Positions 25,064-34,136 of a DNA stretch of 64,000 nucleotides are shown one piece after another (position 1 is the first letter of the stretch; every line of letters begins with the position of its first letter). The notes beneath the pieces are model-generated. The model was not told the origin of the DNA, did not search any database, and worked only from the letters and a program-made list of their open reading frames with translations. The position numbers and the translations under genes were made by a program. The stretch is from Oscillospiraceae bacterium (GTDB taxonomy: Bacteria; Bacillota; Clostridia; Oscillospirales; SIG627): positions 1 through 64,000 of the forward strand of contig JAYFRN010000025.1 in NCBI GenBank assembly GCA_034925865.1. Direction: 5' to 3'.

Positions 25064-26207
25064 ACTTGTTGCCACATGCCTTTTCGGGCTGGAAGGCCTT
25101 TTGGGAGAAGAAATAGACGCGCTCGGATACGAGCGGATATCGACGATTGACGGCAGAGTCACCTTCAGAGGCGACATATCGGCCATTTCAAGATGCAATA
25201 TATTTTTAAGATACGCTGAGAGGGTGCTGATACTAGTCGGAAGCTTTCCCGCGGAAAGCTTTGACGCTTTATTCGAGGGTACAAAAGCACTGGGATGGAC
25301 GGACTGGATCGGACGCGACGACGCGTTCCCCGTTACCGGTCATTCAATTAAGAGCCGTCTGACGAGCATACCAGACTGCCAGAAAATCGTAAAAAAGGCT
25401 ATCGTGGAAAGCATGAAGCCGGAATACGGCATATCCGTGTTTCCCGAGGAAGGGATCAGATATCGCGTAGAGTTTTTCATACTTAACGATACGGCCAATC
25501 TGATGATCGATACTTCGGGCGCTCCGCTTCATAAACGCGGATACCGGCCTGATTCCTCGGTGGCTCCGATAAGAGAGACTCTGGCCGCCGCGATGGCAAA
25601 GCTTGCGCGTCCGCGCGAGGAAGTGCTTTTCTGGGATCCGATGTGCGGCAGCGGCACTATTCCGATAGAGGCAGCGCTTATCATGACCAATACGGCGCCG
25701 GGAATGTTCAGGGACTTCGCCGCGGAGGAATTTTACGACATACCCGATTCGGCATGGAAAAACGCGCGTGAGGAAGCGAGAAGCGCGGTAATACAAACCG
25801 GATTCGAAGCGTATGCTTCGGATATAAGTCCGGAATGCGTAAAGCTGACGGAAGAAAATATACGCCGCGCGGGAATGCAGAAAAACATAAAGGCATTTTG
25901 CCAGGATGCGCTTAAAATCGAAACCGGAGGACGGCGCGGCACTATTGTATGCAACCCGCCTTACGGCGAAAGGCTGATGAGCGTGAGCGAAGCAGAAAAG
26001 CTTTATTCAGATATGGGGCACGCGTTCTCCGCTTCCGCGCTCGGAAGCTGGCAGATATATGTGATAACATCGTGTGAGGACTTCGAAAGGCTTTTCGGAC
26101 GCCGGGCAGATAAAAAGCGCAGACTGTATAACGGAATGATCAAATGCACATATTATCAGTTTTTCCGTTCTCCCGCATCTAAAATGGCGCCGGGTGCCCT
26201 GAAATAA
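25056..26207 (+). CDS. THUMP-domain 23S rRNA N2-guanine methyltransferase (RlmL/YpsC-like)
   Basis: 383 residues. The N-terminal ferredoxin-like and THUMP region (about 1-155) is followed by a Rossmann methyltransferase with DPMCGSGTIPIEAAL (SAM motif I, near 195) and the catalytic NPPYGERL (near 305). This architecture matches the RlmL N-terminal half and Bacillus YpsC, which methylate guanine N2 in 23S rRNA (G2445 in E. coli). The start overlaps the DUF58 gene by eight bases. Confidence 0.9.
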   Translation: MIELVATCLFGLEGLLGEEIDALGYERISTIDGRVTFRGDISAISRCNIFLRYAERVLILVGSFPAESFDALFEGTKALGWTDWIGRDDAFPVTGHSIKSRLTSIPDCQKIVKKAIVESMKPEYGISVFPEEGIRYRVEFFILNDTANLMIDTSGAPLHKRGYRPDSSVAPIRETLAAAMAKLARPREEVLFWDPMCGSGTIPIEAALIMTNTAPGMFRDFAAEEFYDIPDSAWKNAREEARSAVIQTGFEAYASDISPECVKLTEENIRRAGMQKNIKAFCQDALKIETGGRRGTIVCNPPYGERLMSVSEAEKLYSDMGHAFSASALGSWQIYVITSCEDFERLFGRRADKKRRLYNGMIKCTYYQFFRSPASKMAPGALK

Positions 26208-26410
26208 CGCTGAATCGATTTATGGCCATGCCTTTCGATGAGCAACATCTTCAGGCGCTTTCGATTGCTGAATTTAAGATTATTTAACGCGAAAGCAAAA
26301 ATTTGCTGATTGACAGCTCTGCTTCTGTTATTGTGACAGAAATTATTAAGCCAACATATGAAAAAAAGCTCATTTTCGTAATTTTATATATAATATGGAG
26401 TATTATTAAT

Positions 26411-27670
26411 ATGGATACTGCACAAAAGACAAAGGTTGCCGTAATAGGTCTCGGAAACAGAGGCTACGGCGAATTATCGCTTCTGCTTTTAATGGACGAT
26501 GTAGATATCGTCGGAGTGTGCGACCTTTACGAGGATCGGGCCGAGGCCGGGAGGGCACTCGTGGAACAACAACGGGGATATTCGCCTTTTTGCACCACGG
26601 ATTACAGGCGTGTGCTTGAGATACCCGGGCTTAAGGCGATCGTGACGCCGTCGTCATGGCGCAGCCATATCGGGATCTGTATTGACGCTATGAACGCCGG
26701 AATATACGCCGCGACAGAGGTCGGCGGAGCGTATTCGCTCGATTCCTGCTGGGAGCTGGTCAAGACATATGAAAGAACCGGCATTCCTTGCATGCTGCTT
26801 GAAAATTGCTGTTACGGACGTGAAGAAATGACCGTACTCAACATGGTTAAAAATGAACTTTTCGGAGAGCTTGTCCATGCCTCCGGCGCGTATCAGCACG
26901 ATCTTCGCTATGAAGTTACCCACGGGCAGGAAAACAGGCATTACAGGCTCCGCAATTTCAGCAATAGAAACGCCGAGCTGTATCCGACTCATGAGCTTGG
27001 ACCGATCTCAAAGTGGCTTGATATCAATCGCGGCAACAGAATGCTTTCGCTCGTTTCCATAGCATCCAAAAGCACAGGAATACAGAGCTATGTAAAAGAA
27101 AAGCTTCCGGCGGAGCATCCCGTACAAGGGAAGAAATTTACCCAGGGAGATATAGTAACAACAATTATTAAATGCTCGCGCGGAGAGACGATCATGCTTG
27201 AGCACGGCACAAGCCTGCCGCGTCCTTATTCGAGGGCAAACCGCCTTCAAGGTACTAAGGGCATATACATGGAGGATAAAAACTACGGCATATTTATAGA
27301 CGGCATGAGTCCGAAGGAAGAGGTCTGGGAGCATTTGACCGATTATTACGACAGATACGAGCATCCGCTTTGGATGCAATACCGCGTAGACGGAGTTAAA
27401 GCAGGGCACGGGGGAATGGATTATCTCGTGCTTCGCGCATTCATCGAGGCGGTTCAGTCCGGAACGGACACACCGATAGATACATATGATACCGCGTCAT
27501 GGATGGCCGTAAGCATATTATCGGAAAATTCTATTGCAATGGGCGGACACCCTGTCGCCGTACCGGATTTCACGAACGGACTATGGATGGAAAGAGCTCC
27601 GGCGGTTAGGAGCAAATACTGCCTCAACGAAGTGTGCGAGGAGTATTTTGAGTTTCTGAAGAAGAACTGA
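26411..27670 (+). CDS. Gfo/Idh/MocA-family oxidoreductase, GH109-like
   Basis: About 419 residues from ATG 26411 (GGAG 11 bases before); the longer frame upstream adds hydrophobic residues unlike the family. The Rossmann NAD site is VAVIGLGNRG (residues ~8-17). The middle region LENCCYGREEMTVLNMVKNELFGELVH, with YQHDLR and the THELGPI His, strongly resembles glycoside hydrolase family 109 enzymes, which remove alpha-GalNAc by a transient NAD-dependent oxidation. No signal peptide is seen, so it would act on imported or cytoplasmic glycans. The family also includes plain sugar dehydrogenases, so glycosidase activity is inferred. Confidence 0.8.
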   Translation: MDTAQKTKVAVIGLGNRGYGELSLLLLMDDVDIVGVCDLYEDRAEAGRALVEQQRGYSPFCTTDYRRVLEIPGLKAIVTPSSWRSHIGICIDAMNAGIYAATEVGGAYSLDSCWELVKTYERTGIPCMLLENCCYGREEMTVLNMVKNELFGELVHASGAYQHDLRYEVTHGQENRHYRLRNFSNRNAELYPTHELGPISKWLDINRGNRMLSLVSIASKSTGIQSYVKEKLPAEHPVQGKKFTQGDIVTTIIKCSRGETIMLEHGTSLPRPYSRANRLQGTKGIYMEDKNYGIFIDGMSPKEEVWEHLTDYYDRYEHPLWMQYRVDGVKAGHGGMDYLVLRAFIEAVQSGTDTPIDTYDTASWMAVSILSENSIAMGGHPVAVPDFTNGLWMERAPAVRSKYCLNEVCEEYFEFLKKN

Positions 27671-27712
27671 CAGTTTTTGCGTTATTCACAACTCAAAAGG
27701 AGATGTTCGGAG

Positions 27713-29053
27713 ATGAAAAGCGGCGATGGTAATAACGGCAAAACTGCCATAACAATACTGTCAGTGCTTTTGTTTGCCTGCGCGGCCGCGCTTTGTTTTT
27801 CACTTGTATTAAATTTCAGTAATAAAAAGGCCGGAGAAGAAACTGATAAAGAATTTGACGCGATAAATGAAAAAAACATATTGCTTTCCGCTCAGATTGC
27901 CGAAGCGGAAGAAAAGTCGAAAGCCTTAAGAACAAGCATAGCTGAAAAAGCCGATGAAATAGAAGAACTCAAAGCTCAGGCGGGAGAAAACGCGTCCAAA
28001 TATTCAGGAACCATAAAGGAATATGAAAATAAAATAACATCGCTTGAAAATGAAAAGTACCGGCTCGAATCAGAGCTCACCGTCAGCGACCAGAAGATCC
28101 TGACCGTGCGCGGAGAGCTTAACAGCATCAATTCACAGGTTAATAAACTAAAAGAAAAAGTCAGCGACGATTCCGTAAAGCTGAAGCTTTACGAGGATAT
28201 ATTAAGCATCCAGAATGGGGCGGCAAATAAGCTCGTATCGCTCCTGTCAAATCCTCCCAAAAATGACAACGGAGACATTGCTCAGGTTTCGCTGTATTAT
28301 GAAAATCTGGTGACCGGCGAAACGATGGAATACAACGCTGACAGCGAGATGTTCTCCGCAAGCCTTATAAAAGCGCCGTATATTTTAAATATGCTGCAAA
28401 CAACAGAGCGGTATGCCGTGTGCTCGGTGGATGCGGAATCGGGAGTGAAAACATTTCTGCCCGAAAGCGGGATTTACGACTTGTCAGATATATATGTATA
28501 TAACAAAGTCTCAGATTACCTCGGAGGCTCGGGCGTTATAAGAAACGCCGAAGACGGAGCGCGGTATACATATTATGAGCTTGCCGAGCTTTCGATCGCA
28601 GAGAGCGACAACATAGCTTTTGCGGCTCTCAGAAACAGATTCGGTTATGATGAGTTTTATAATTATTCTGCGTCTCTCAATGTCACGCTGGCAAAGAAGG
28701 GCGCTTTCTGGTATTCGACAGCGAGAAATATGGGAAGATATTTCAAGGATATTTACAGATATGTAAATTCAGGAGCGGAATACGCGGATTTTTATTCCGG
28801 ATGCCTTTTGCGTGCCTCGCTCAGGACAATCATATGTCAGGCGGTGGCTCCGACGCCGGCGCTTCATAAATACGGCCGGGACTCGGCAAATCCGGTGTTT
28901 CATGACGCCGCTGTCGTACTTGACGAAAAAGCACCGTATGTCCTTGTAATAATGACCGAGCTCGGAGGAATAACATTTAATGATCAGGACTATGTCAGGC
29001 AGATAGCTTCGGCTGTAAACGAAATACATATTTCACTTAATCCGCGCGGTTAA
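27713..29053 (+). CDS. Membrane-anchored coiled-coil protein with serine beta-lactamase-like domain
   Basis: About 446 residues from ATG 27713, which has AAAGGAG ten bases upstream. One TM segment (about 12-35) is followed by a coiled coil (about 45-150, Glu/Lys/Leu heptads). The C-terminal class A beta-lactamase/transpeptidase-like domain carries SASLIKAPY (SxxK, near 230), SDN (near 300) and HKYG in place of KTG (near 385). This suggests a penicillin-interacting or cell-wall hydrolase-like serine enzyme, or a degenerate sensor, on the cell surface. The KTG-to-KYG change weakens any claim of beta-lactamase activity. Confidence 0.72.
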   Translation: MKSGDGNNGKTAITILSVLLFACAAALCFSLVLNFSNKKAGEETDKEFDAINEKNILLSAQIAEAEEKSKALRTSIAEKADEIEELKAQAGENASKYSGTIKEYENKITSLENEKYRLESELTVSDQKILTVRGELNSINSQVNKLKEKVSDDSVKLKLYEDILSIQNGAANKLVSLLSNPPKNDNGDIAQVSLYYENLVTGETMEYNADSEMFSASLIKAPYILNMLQTTERYAVCSVDAESGVKTFLPESGIYDLSDIYVYNKVSDYLGGSGVIRNAEDGARYTYYELAELSIAESDNIAFAALRNRFGYDEFYNYSASLNVTLAKKGAFWYSTARNMGRYFKDIYRYVNSGAEYADFYSGCLLRASLRTIICQAVAPTPALHKYGRDSANPVFHDAAVVLDEKAPYVLVIMTELGGITFNDQDYVRQIASAVNEIHISLNPRG

Positions 29054-29166
29054 AGCATTATTAAATTTTTTTACCGCAATTACGCTTGAATAAAATTCAA
29101 ACCTGTGTTGATTTCGAGTTGTCTCCCCCAAAAAACTGTGTTATGTTAAAAGGAAGAGTTGCTGCA

Positions 29167-30438
29167 ATGATTTATAACTTGTCATACTATTCCACACCGC
29201 TTGCTGACATAAGGCGCGAAAGATACATACCGTATCCGTGCGAAAATACAGGCAGTGTATTGACCCATTATGTGATTTCTCCCGATGTTTCAGGCAGAGG
29301 AGCGGAAATAGGCGAAATACTGCGCACACAGAGCTCCTCCGACAATTATTTGTTGCCAAAAACACGCTTCTCCGGTGACAACGGATGTACTTTTTCAGAG
29401 TGGTGTACAGATGAAACGCTAAATGAGGAATGGAAAAATACATCCATGGTGACTCACGAAATATGCCGGCTTTTCGCACCCGAATCCGGGCTTTTATTGC
29501 GTTTTACACTGAGAAGGATTTTTATCGGCGATGCTGAAAAAGCATTGTATACACAAGACGGCTATTTTGATCACAGCTTCTGTGAATACAGCCGCGACGG
29601 AGGAAAAAGCTTTTTCGGTCTGCATATACTCAAATACGAGCCGGGCGCTGATTATGATCCTGAAAACCGGCTCGATCCCGAATTCCTGACAAAGAACCAA
29701 ATGTATTCCGGTTACAGCGCGGTGACGGATACAAACGGCAATGTCATAACAAGCGGCTGCGTCAATACGATCCTTGACGGCGAAACTGTGACGGGTGTCG
29801 CGGTGATGAAGGGCGTTTATGACAGAAAAAGCGCAGCATACAAATGGCGCGAAGCATCGAGGGTCGCCGTGCCTTTGTCGGTCTCGTCACGCGGATTAAT
29901 GGAACCGTGGATGGTTTCTCTTTCTGACGGAAGGCTTTTGCTCGAAATGCGCGGCTCGTCAACTCCGTCGGTTGCGGGAAGAAGGTGGATCTCCGTGTCT
30001 GAAGACAACGGAGAGACCTGGGATTCTGTCAGAGCGATGACATATTCAGACGCTGCGCCTTTTTGGTCACCGTCGACTTTTTCAAGAATTCTGCGGCATT
30101 CACGCACGGGAAAGCTCTATTGGTTCGGCAATATATCTCCGACCCTGCCGGACGGCAACTGGCCGAGACGTCCGCTTTGCATCGCGCAGCTCGATGAAAA
30201 TACCTGCGGCCTGATAAAAGAGACAAAATCCGATATAGATGATTATTTTCCCGGGTACGACAGCACGGATATGGTTCAGTTCTCTAATTTCTCCCTGAGG
30301 GAAGACGTTGAAACAGGTGAATTCTGCCTTTATCTTTCGCGTTACGGCGAAAGGGGCGGGCTGGACGACGGCGGTAAATACTTTGAGTGCGATGTTTTTG
30401 AATACAGAATAAAGCTTAAGGAGACAATCGGACGATGA
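29167..30438 (+). CDS. Sialidase-like BNR-repeat protein
   Basis: About 424 residues from ATG 29167 (AAAGGAAGA before it); an earlier TTG frame start lacks a site. It is a six-bladed propeller-type sequence with two clear Asp boxes, SRDGGKSFF (near 145) and SEDNGETWD (near 280), as in exo-sialidases and related propeller enzymes. There is no signal peptide. The conserved arginine triad cannot be assigned confidently, so sialidase activity is not proven. The stop overlaps the M55 gene by four bases. Confidence 0.7.
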   Translation: MIYNLSYYSTPLADIRRERYIPYPCENTGSVLTHYVISPDVSGRGAEIGEILRTQSSSDNYLLPKTRFSGDNGCTFSEWCTDETLNEEWKNTSMVTHEICRLFAPESGLLLRFTLRRIFIGDAEKALYTQDGYFDHSFCEYSRDGGKSFFGLHILKYEPGADYDPENRLDPEFLTKNQMYSGYSAVTDTNGNVITSGCVNTILDGETVTGVAVMKGVYDRKSAAYKWREASRVAVPLSVSSRGLMEPWMVSLSDGRLLLEMRGSSTPSVAGRRWISVSEDNGETWDSVRAMTYSDAAPFWSPSTFSRILRHSRTGKLYWFGNISPTLPDGNWPRRPLCIAQLDENTCGLIKETKSDIDDYFPGYDSTDMVQFSNFSLREDVETGEFCLYLSRYGERGGLDDGGKYFECDVFEYRIKLKETIGR

Positions 30439-31217
30439 ACGTACTTGTAATGACCGATCTCGAGGGGATCACAAATGTAGACAGCATAGATATGATTCCG
30501 GCAGAAAATCCGGGTTATCTGATCGCCTGCGAAAATCTTATGGCCGATATTAACGCGGCGATAGAGGGACTTTGCGAGGCTGGTGCCGAAACGATTTATG
30601 TCATTGACGGGCATGGAGGCGGAAACAACTTTATTCCAGACACTTTGGACGGCAGGGCGGTACTGCTTAAATATCCGGAATGGGAAAACGCCGTCAGAAA
30701 CGGCAAAATAGATGCGTTTATAGAGATCGGTGCGCATGCGATGGCAGGAACCCAGAATGCGTTTCTCGACCATACTCAGAACAGTAAAAAGTGGTTTGAT
30801 TATTCCGTAAACGGGCGCCCGAGCGGAGAGATAGCACAGGGAGCGATATTCGCCGCAGCATACGGAGTACCGTTTGTCATGCTCAGCGGAGACACGGCGG
30901 TGTGCGAAGAAGCGCGCAGGTTTTTCGGAGATATCGAATGCGCGGCGGTCAAGCAGGCTACCGGCAGGAACAAAGCCAGAAGCCTTCCCGCCGATGAAGC
31001 GAGAAGCATTATTCGGAACTGCGCAAAAAGATCCCTTGCGCTCACAGGTAAAATAAAACTGTATAAGCCTTTGCTGCCGCTTGAGTTAATATTTACATTT
31101 CAGAGATGTGATTATTGCGATGAATACGAATCACGTCCCGGCCTTGAAAGAACCGGACCGCGTACGCTGAGAAAGCTTGTCAATAAAGTGGAAAGATATA
31201 CGGATATTCTGCTTTAA
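30435..31217 (+). CDS. M55-family D-aminopeptidase (DppA-like)
   Basis: 260 residues. The N-terminal zinc motif TDLEGITNVD (Asp8, Glu10) is followed by DGHGGGN (His ~60), GAHAMAGT (His ~104) and SGEIAQGA (Glu ~133), the ligand set of the M55 decameric D-aminopeptidases. These cleave D-Ala- or D-amino-acid-containing peptides, such as peptidoglycan turnover products. It is translationally coupled to the BNR gene (ATGA). Combined with the beta-lactamase-like gene, this hints at recycling of cell-wall material. Confidence 0.9.
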   Translation: MNVLVMTDLEGITNVDSIDMIPAENPGYLIACENLMADINAAIEGLCEAGAETIYVIDGHGGGNNFIPDTLDGRAVLLKYPEWENAVRNGKIDAFIEIGAHAMAGTQNAFLDHTQNSKKWFDYSVNGRPSGEIAQGAIFAAAYGVPFVMLSGDTAVCEEARRFFGDIECAAVKQATGRNKARSLPADEARSIIRNCAKRSLALTGKIKLYKPLLPLELIFTFQRCDYCDEYESRPGLERTGPRTLRKLVNKVERYTDILL

Positions 31218-31247
31218 CCGTATGATTAAATGGCAATCTCACAAAAG

Positions 31248-31302
31248 TTATTAATCGGACATTACTAATTTCCGGGTTAATAATTATTTACTGCCGCATT
31301 AA
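31248..31302. repeat. Possible decayed copy (F) of the palindromic repeat
   Basis: TTATTAATCGG at the left and a GCCGCATTAA-type right end resemble the two termini of the repeat family, but the inner hairpin is missing. This could be an internal deletion derivative or chance in AT-rich sequence. Confidence 0.3.
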
Positions 31303-31332
31303 AAAATCAATATATTATAAAATGGTAGAAAC

Positions 31333-32949
31333 ATGATAAACTGCGCTGAATATATAATTCGGTTTTTTCACGAAAAAGGAATAGACACAGTTTTTGATTA
31401 TCCGGGGAACGCCGTGATAGAGTTATATCGGGCAATGAGGAGCGAAGGCGGCATATCAGGTGTCACAGTACGCCATGAACAGGGCGCCGTGCATGCCGCC
31501 GCCGGATACGCGAAGGCGAGCGGACGCGTGGGAGTATGTATAGCGACCTCCGGTCCGGGTGCGGCAAATCTGGTGACGGGGCTTTGCGATGCAATGCTTG
31601 ATTCCGTTCCTCTCATCGCCATTACCGGACAGGTTGACCGCGCCAGCGTCGGTCATGATGCCTTCCAGGAGTCGGATATAACCGGGATAACAATACCTGT
31701 CACAAAGCATAATTTTTTATTGAAAAGCCCGGATATGCTTCCTACGGTTTTGGACGAGGCATATACGATAGCAACCTCCGGACGTCCCGGACCTGTGCTG
31801 ATAGACATTCCTAAAGATATTCTCGGTTCTGAATCGCGCGGAGAGCCGCATCCGGTACTTCCGCACAAAAGAACATATAAAAACGCGCTCCCGGATATGA
31901 AAGACCGTGTCGTCAGCCTTATGAACGGATGTTTCCGTCCGATAATTCTTTGCGGCGGCGGAGTTGTGTCCGCGGGAGGATCTGACGCAATGAAGCGTTT
32001 TTCGGACATAAACGCAATTCCCGTGACGTACACAATGATGGGAAAGTCCGCGTACTGCGGAATTTCGCCGCTTTTGCTTGGAATGGCAGGGATACACGGA
32101 GATACAGATGCGAACATGGCGCTGGCAAAGGCGGATCTCGTGCTTGCCGTGGGATGCAGGTTTTCGGACAGAACATGCCCAGATCCGGAGAGATTTACAG
32201 ACAATAAGATTGTGATACACGCAGATATAGATGCGGCGGAGCTGAATAAAAATGTGTTTTCGATATGTCCGGTAGTGTCGGACGCGCGGGATTTCTTTGA
32301 ATTCCTCGAATCGGCGGAGTTTTCGGAGGAAAAGCGTTCGGCCTGGGGTCATTGGAGTGAAAAGCTGTCAAAAAAGCGGCAGACTTCAGATGCTTACGAA
32401 GAAACAGATGAAGAAGAAAACAAAATGACCGCTTATATGCGGAAGCTAATGAACGTGGCCGGAGATGCCGTTATTATCACCGATGTCGGAGAACACCAGC
32501 TTATCGCCGCGCGGGAATTTACACCTATGTCTCCGCGCAGCTTTATTTCTTCCGGAGGATTGGGTACGATGGGCTTCGGGCTTCCGGCGGCGATCGGCGT
32601 ATATGAAGCAATGAGAAATGATATCCGTCAGAGACCGGTCGTTCTTATCACCGGCGACGGATCGTTTCAGATGTGCATACAGGAGCTGGGGACGCTGAAG
32701 CAGAGAAATTCACCTTTGAAAATATTTCTGTTCGACAATTCGTCCCTTGAGCTTGTGGAGAAATACAATAGAAAGCTTTATCCCGGCTCTTCCGAGCTTT
32801 TCCCGGAAAGGTTTTTTCCGGATATGTCGTTTCTTTGCGCGTCATACGGAATAAAGTATATTCCGGCGGGCGTAATCAGCGGATTTGAAAATATATGCAG
32901 AGAAGCATTCGGCTTTCCGTCAGCTTCGATCGTGCATATTAAAATATGA
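31333..32949 (+). CDS. ilvB: Acetolactate synthase large subunit, divergent active site
   Basis: 538 residues, ThDP-dependent. The catalytic Glu is in VRHEQGAVHAAAGYA (near 48), the acetolactate-synthase signature GHDAFQESDI is near 113, and the ThDP-Mg motif starts at TGDGSFQMCIQELGT (near 442). It condenses two pyruvates to acetolactate (or pyruvate with 2-ketobutyrate) in branched-chain amino acid synthesis. It differs from the family just after the ThDP motif: the usual NN...GMVxQW reads DNSSLELVEKYN, so the specificity-related Trp is Tyr. It is slightly shorter than typical. It is followed 25 bases later by the regulatory subunit; ilvC and ilvD are not nearby. Confidence 0.87.
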   Translation: MINCAEYIIRFFHEKGIDTVFDYPGNAVIELYRAMRSEGGISGVTVRHEQGAVHAAAGYAKASGRVGVCIATSGPGAANLVTGLCDAMLDSVPLIAITGQVDRASVGHDAFQESDITGITIPVTKHNFLLKSPDMLPTVLDEAYTIATSGRPGPVLIDIPKDILGSESRGEPHPVLPHKRTYKNALPDMKDRVVSLMNGCFRPIILCGGGVVSAGGSDAMKRFSDINAIPVTYTMMGKSAYCGISPLLLGMAGIHGDTDANMALAKADLVLAVGCRFSDRTCPDPERFTDNKIVIHADIDAAELNKNVFSICPVVSDARDFFEFLESAEFSEEKRSAWGHWSEKLSKKRQTSDAYEETDEEENKMTAYMRKLMNVAGDAVIITDVGEHQLIAAREFTPMSPRSFISSGGLGTMGFGLPAAIGVYEAMRNDIRQRPVVLITGDGSFQMCIQELGTLKQRNSPLKIFLFDNSSLELVEKYNRKLYPGSSELFPERFFPDMSFLCASYGIKYIPAGVISGFENICREAFGFPSASIVHIKI

Positions 32950-32973
32950 AATACAGGAAGACTGGTTTATGAG

Positions 32974-33444
32974 ATGAAGCACACAATTGTTGCGAAGGTA
33001 GATAACAAGCCCGGCGTCGTATCCCGGATATCCGGCCTTTTTACAAGAAGGGGATATAATATCGACAGCCTTGTGACCGGAGTGACGGAAAATCCGGATA
33101 TATACCATCTCACGATAACCATGGATGGCACAGATGCTGAAATATCGCTGCTGATCAATCAGCTGGGACGCATAATGGAGGTTATCGAAGTGTACTGCAC
33201 GGATAATCTGCCGCACGTCACCCGCGAATTCATGCTGCTGAAGGTGAAATGCGGCGTTTCGGAACGCACGGTTCTTTTACAGCTTGCGGATATACTGAAA
33301 TGCAAAATAGTCGGTCTTGGCGATGAAAGCCTGATTATAGAAGCCACCGGGGATGGCACGAAGCTTGATTCTGTGGTCAGGTCTTTCGAAAGTTATGGGA
33401 TACTCGACGTCGTAAGGAGCGGAGCGATAAGCGTGCTCGTATAA
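32974..33444 (+). CDS. ilvN: Acetolactate synthase small (regulatory) subunit
   Basis: 156 residues. The N-terminal ACT domain (about 3-75) has the hallmark DNKPGVVSRISGLFTRRGYNIDSL, which binds the feedback effector valine, and a C-terminal ALS_ss_C domain follows. It pairs with the large subunit upstream to form the regulated holoenzyme. Length is typical. Confidence 0.93.
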   Translation: MKHTIVAKVDNKPGVVSRISGLFTRRGYNIDSLVTGVTENPDIYHLTITMDGTDAEISLLINQLGRIMEVIEVYCTDNLPHVTREFMLLKVKCGVSERTVLLQLADILKCKIVGLGDESLIIEATGDGTKLDSVVRSFESYGILDVVRSGAISVLV

Positions 33445-33932
33445 AGCTGATATTATCACCCTTATATAGTTTCGACATGTCTGTTTTGTGTTCAGGACAA
33501 GCTGCTCGCGCATGGTAAAAGACATAATTATGATCATATTCCGAAACAATCCTTGAATGGATGTTTTATCTTATGTATAAAGCTGTTTTCGTAATTGTGT
33601 ATAATGTAGAAAATACAATATGAAATTTGTGCATAATCTACAAATGGCTTTGTTGTAAGTGTATCAAATTATAAAAATCAAAAATAACCGCAGCGGAAAA
33701 GTAATTAAAATATAAATATTATCATTCACAAATCGTAATTATGATAATTTATAACTGCTTCGATTCTATTCTCAATAACGCCGATATAATAATATAATAT
33801 TTATTTACGGATTTCAAATGCATAATTTATATTACAGATTTGTGCATAATGATATATCGAATAATTGAGATTGTAAAAAATCGGTCATAAAGTTCATAAT
33901 TCAATTCCGTTTTGAATTCCATGTGACAAAAC
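33445..33932. other. Long AT-rich leader/spacer with repeated TTTGTGCATAAT motif
   Basis: No gene is supported in this ~490-base stretch. The 12-base motif TTTGTGCATAAT occurs twice (33626-33637 and 33839-33850), with partial matches (AAATGCATAAT near 33817). These may be regulator sites for the ABC operon. Confidence 0.45.
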
Positions 33933-33953
33933 CATGACCACAATATGGTCGTG
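33933..33953. promoter_or_regulatory. Operator-like palindrome next to the ABC operon promoter
   Basis: The inverted repeat CATGACCA, five bases, TGGTCGTG (one mismatch) ends two bases before the -35 hexamer. Placement fits a regulator binding site, either an activator or a LacI/GntR-type repressor. No regulator gene is adjacent. Confidence 0.5.
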
Positions 33954-33954
33954 C

Positions 33955-33983
33955 TTGACAAAAAAAGCTGAATATGCTATTAT
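33955..33983 (+). promoter_or_regulatory. Promoter of the carbohydrate ABC operon
   Basis: TTGACA (33955-33960), 17-base spacer, TATTAT (33978-33983). The leader before the first gene would be ~150 bases. Confidence 0.8.
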
Positions 33984-34136
33984 AACCGTATATAAAAATC
34001 GGTCAGTGTGTCTGTTAGAGCGGTTTTTGCTCATTTGTCATGCTGTGCCGTTGTATTATTAAGCCTTTTCTCCGTCCGATAAGACGGCCGGAGCTAAAAC
34101 TTACGCGCAAATGCAAATTCTTAGGAGGAAACCCGA

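Noticed and set aside
29086-29166. N-terminal extension of the sialidase-like gene as a signal peptide
   Set aside because: The TTG-started extension lacks a hydrophobic core and a ribosome binding site, whereas the ATG at 29167 has AAAGGAAGA upstream.
31717-32352. 211-residue minus-strand frame inside ilvB
   Set aside because: It is antisense to the acetolactate synthase and rich in Arg/His as expected of a shadow frame.
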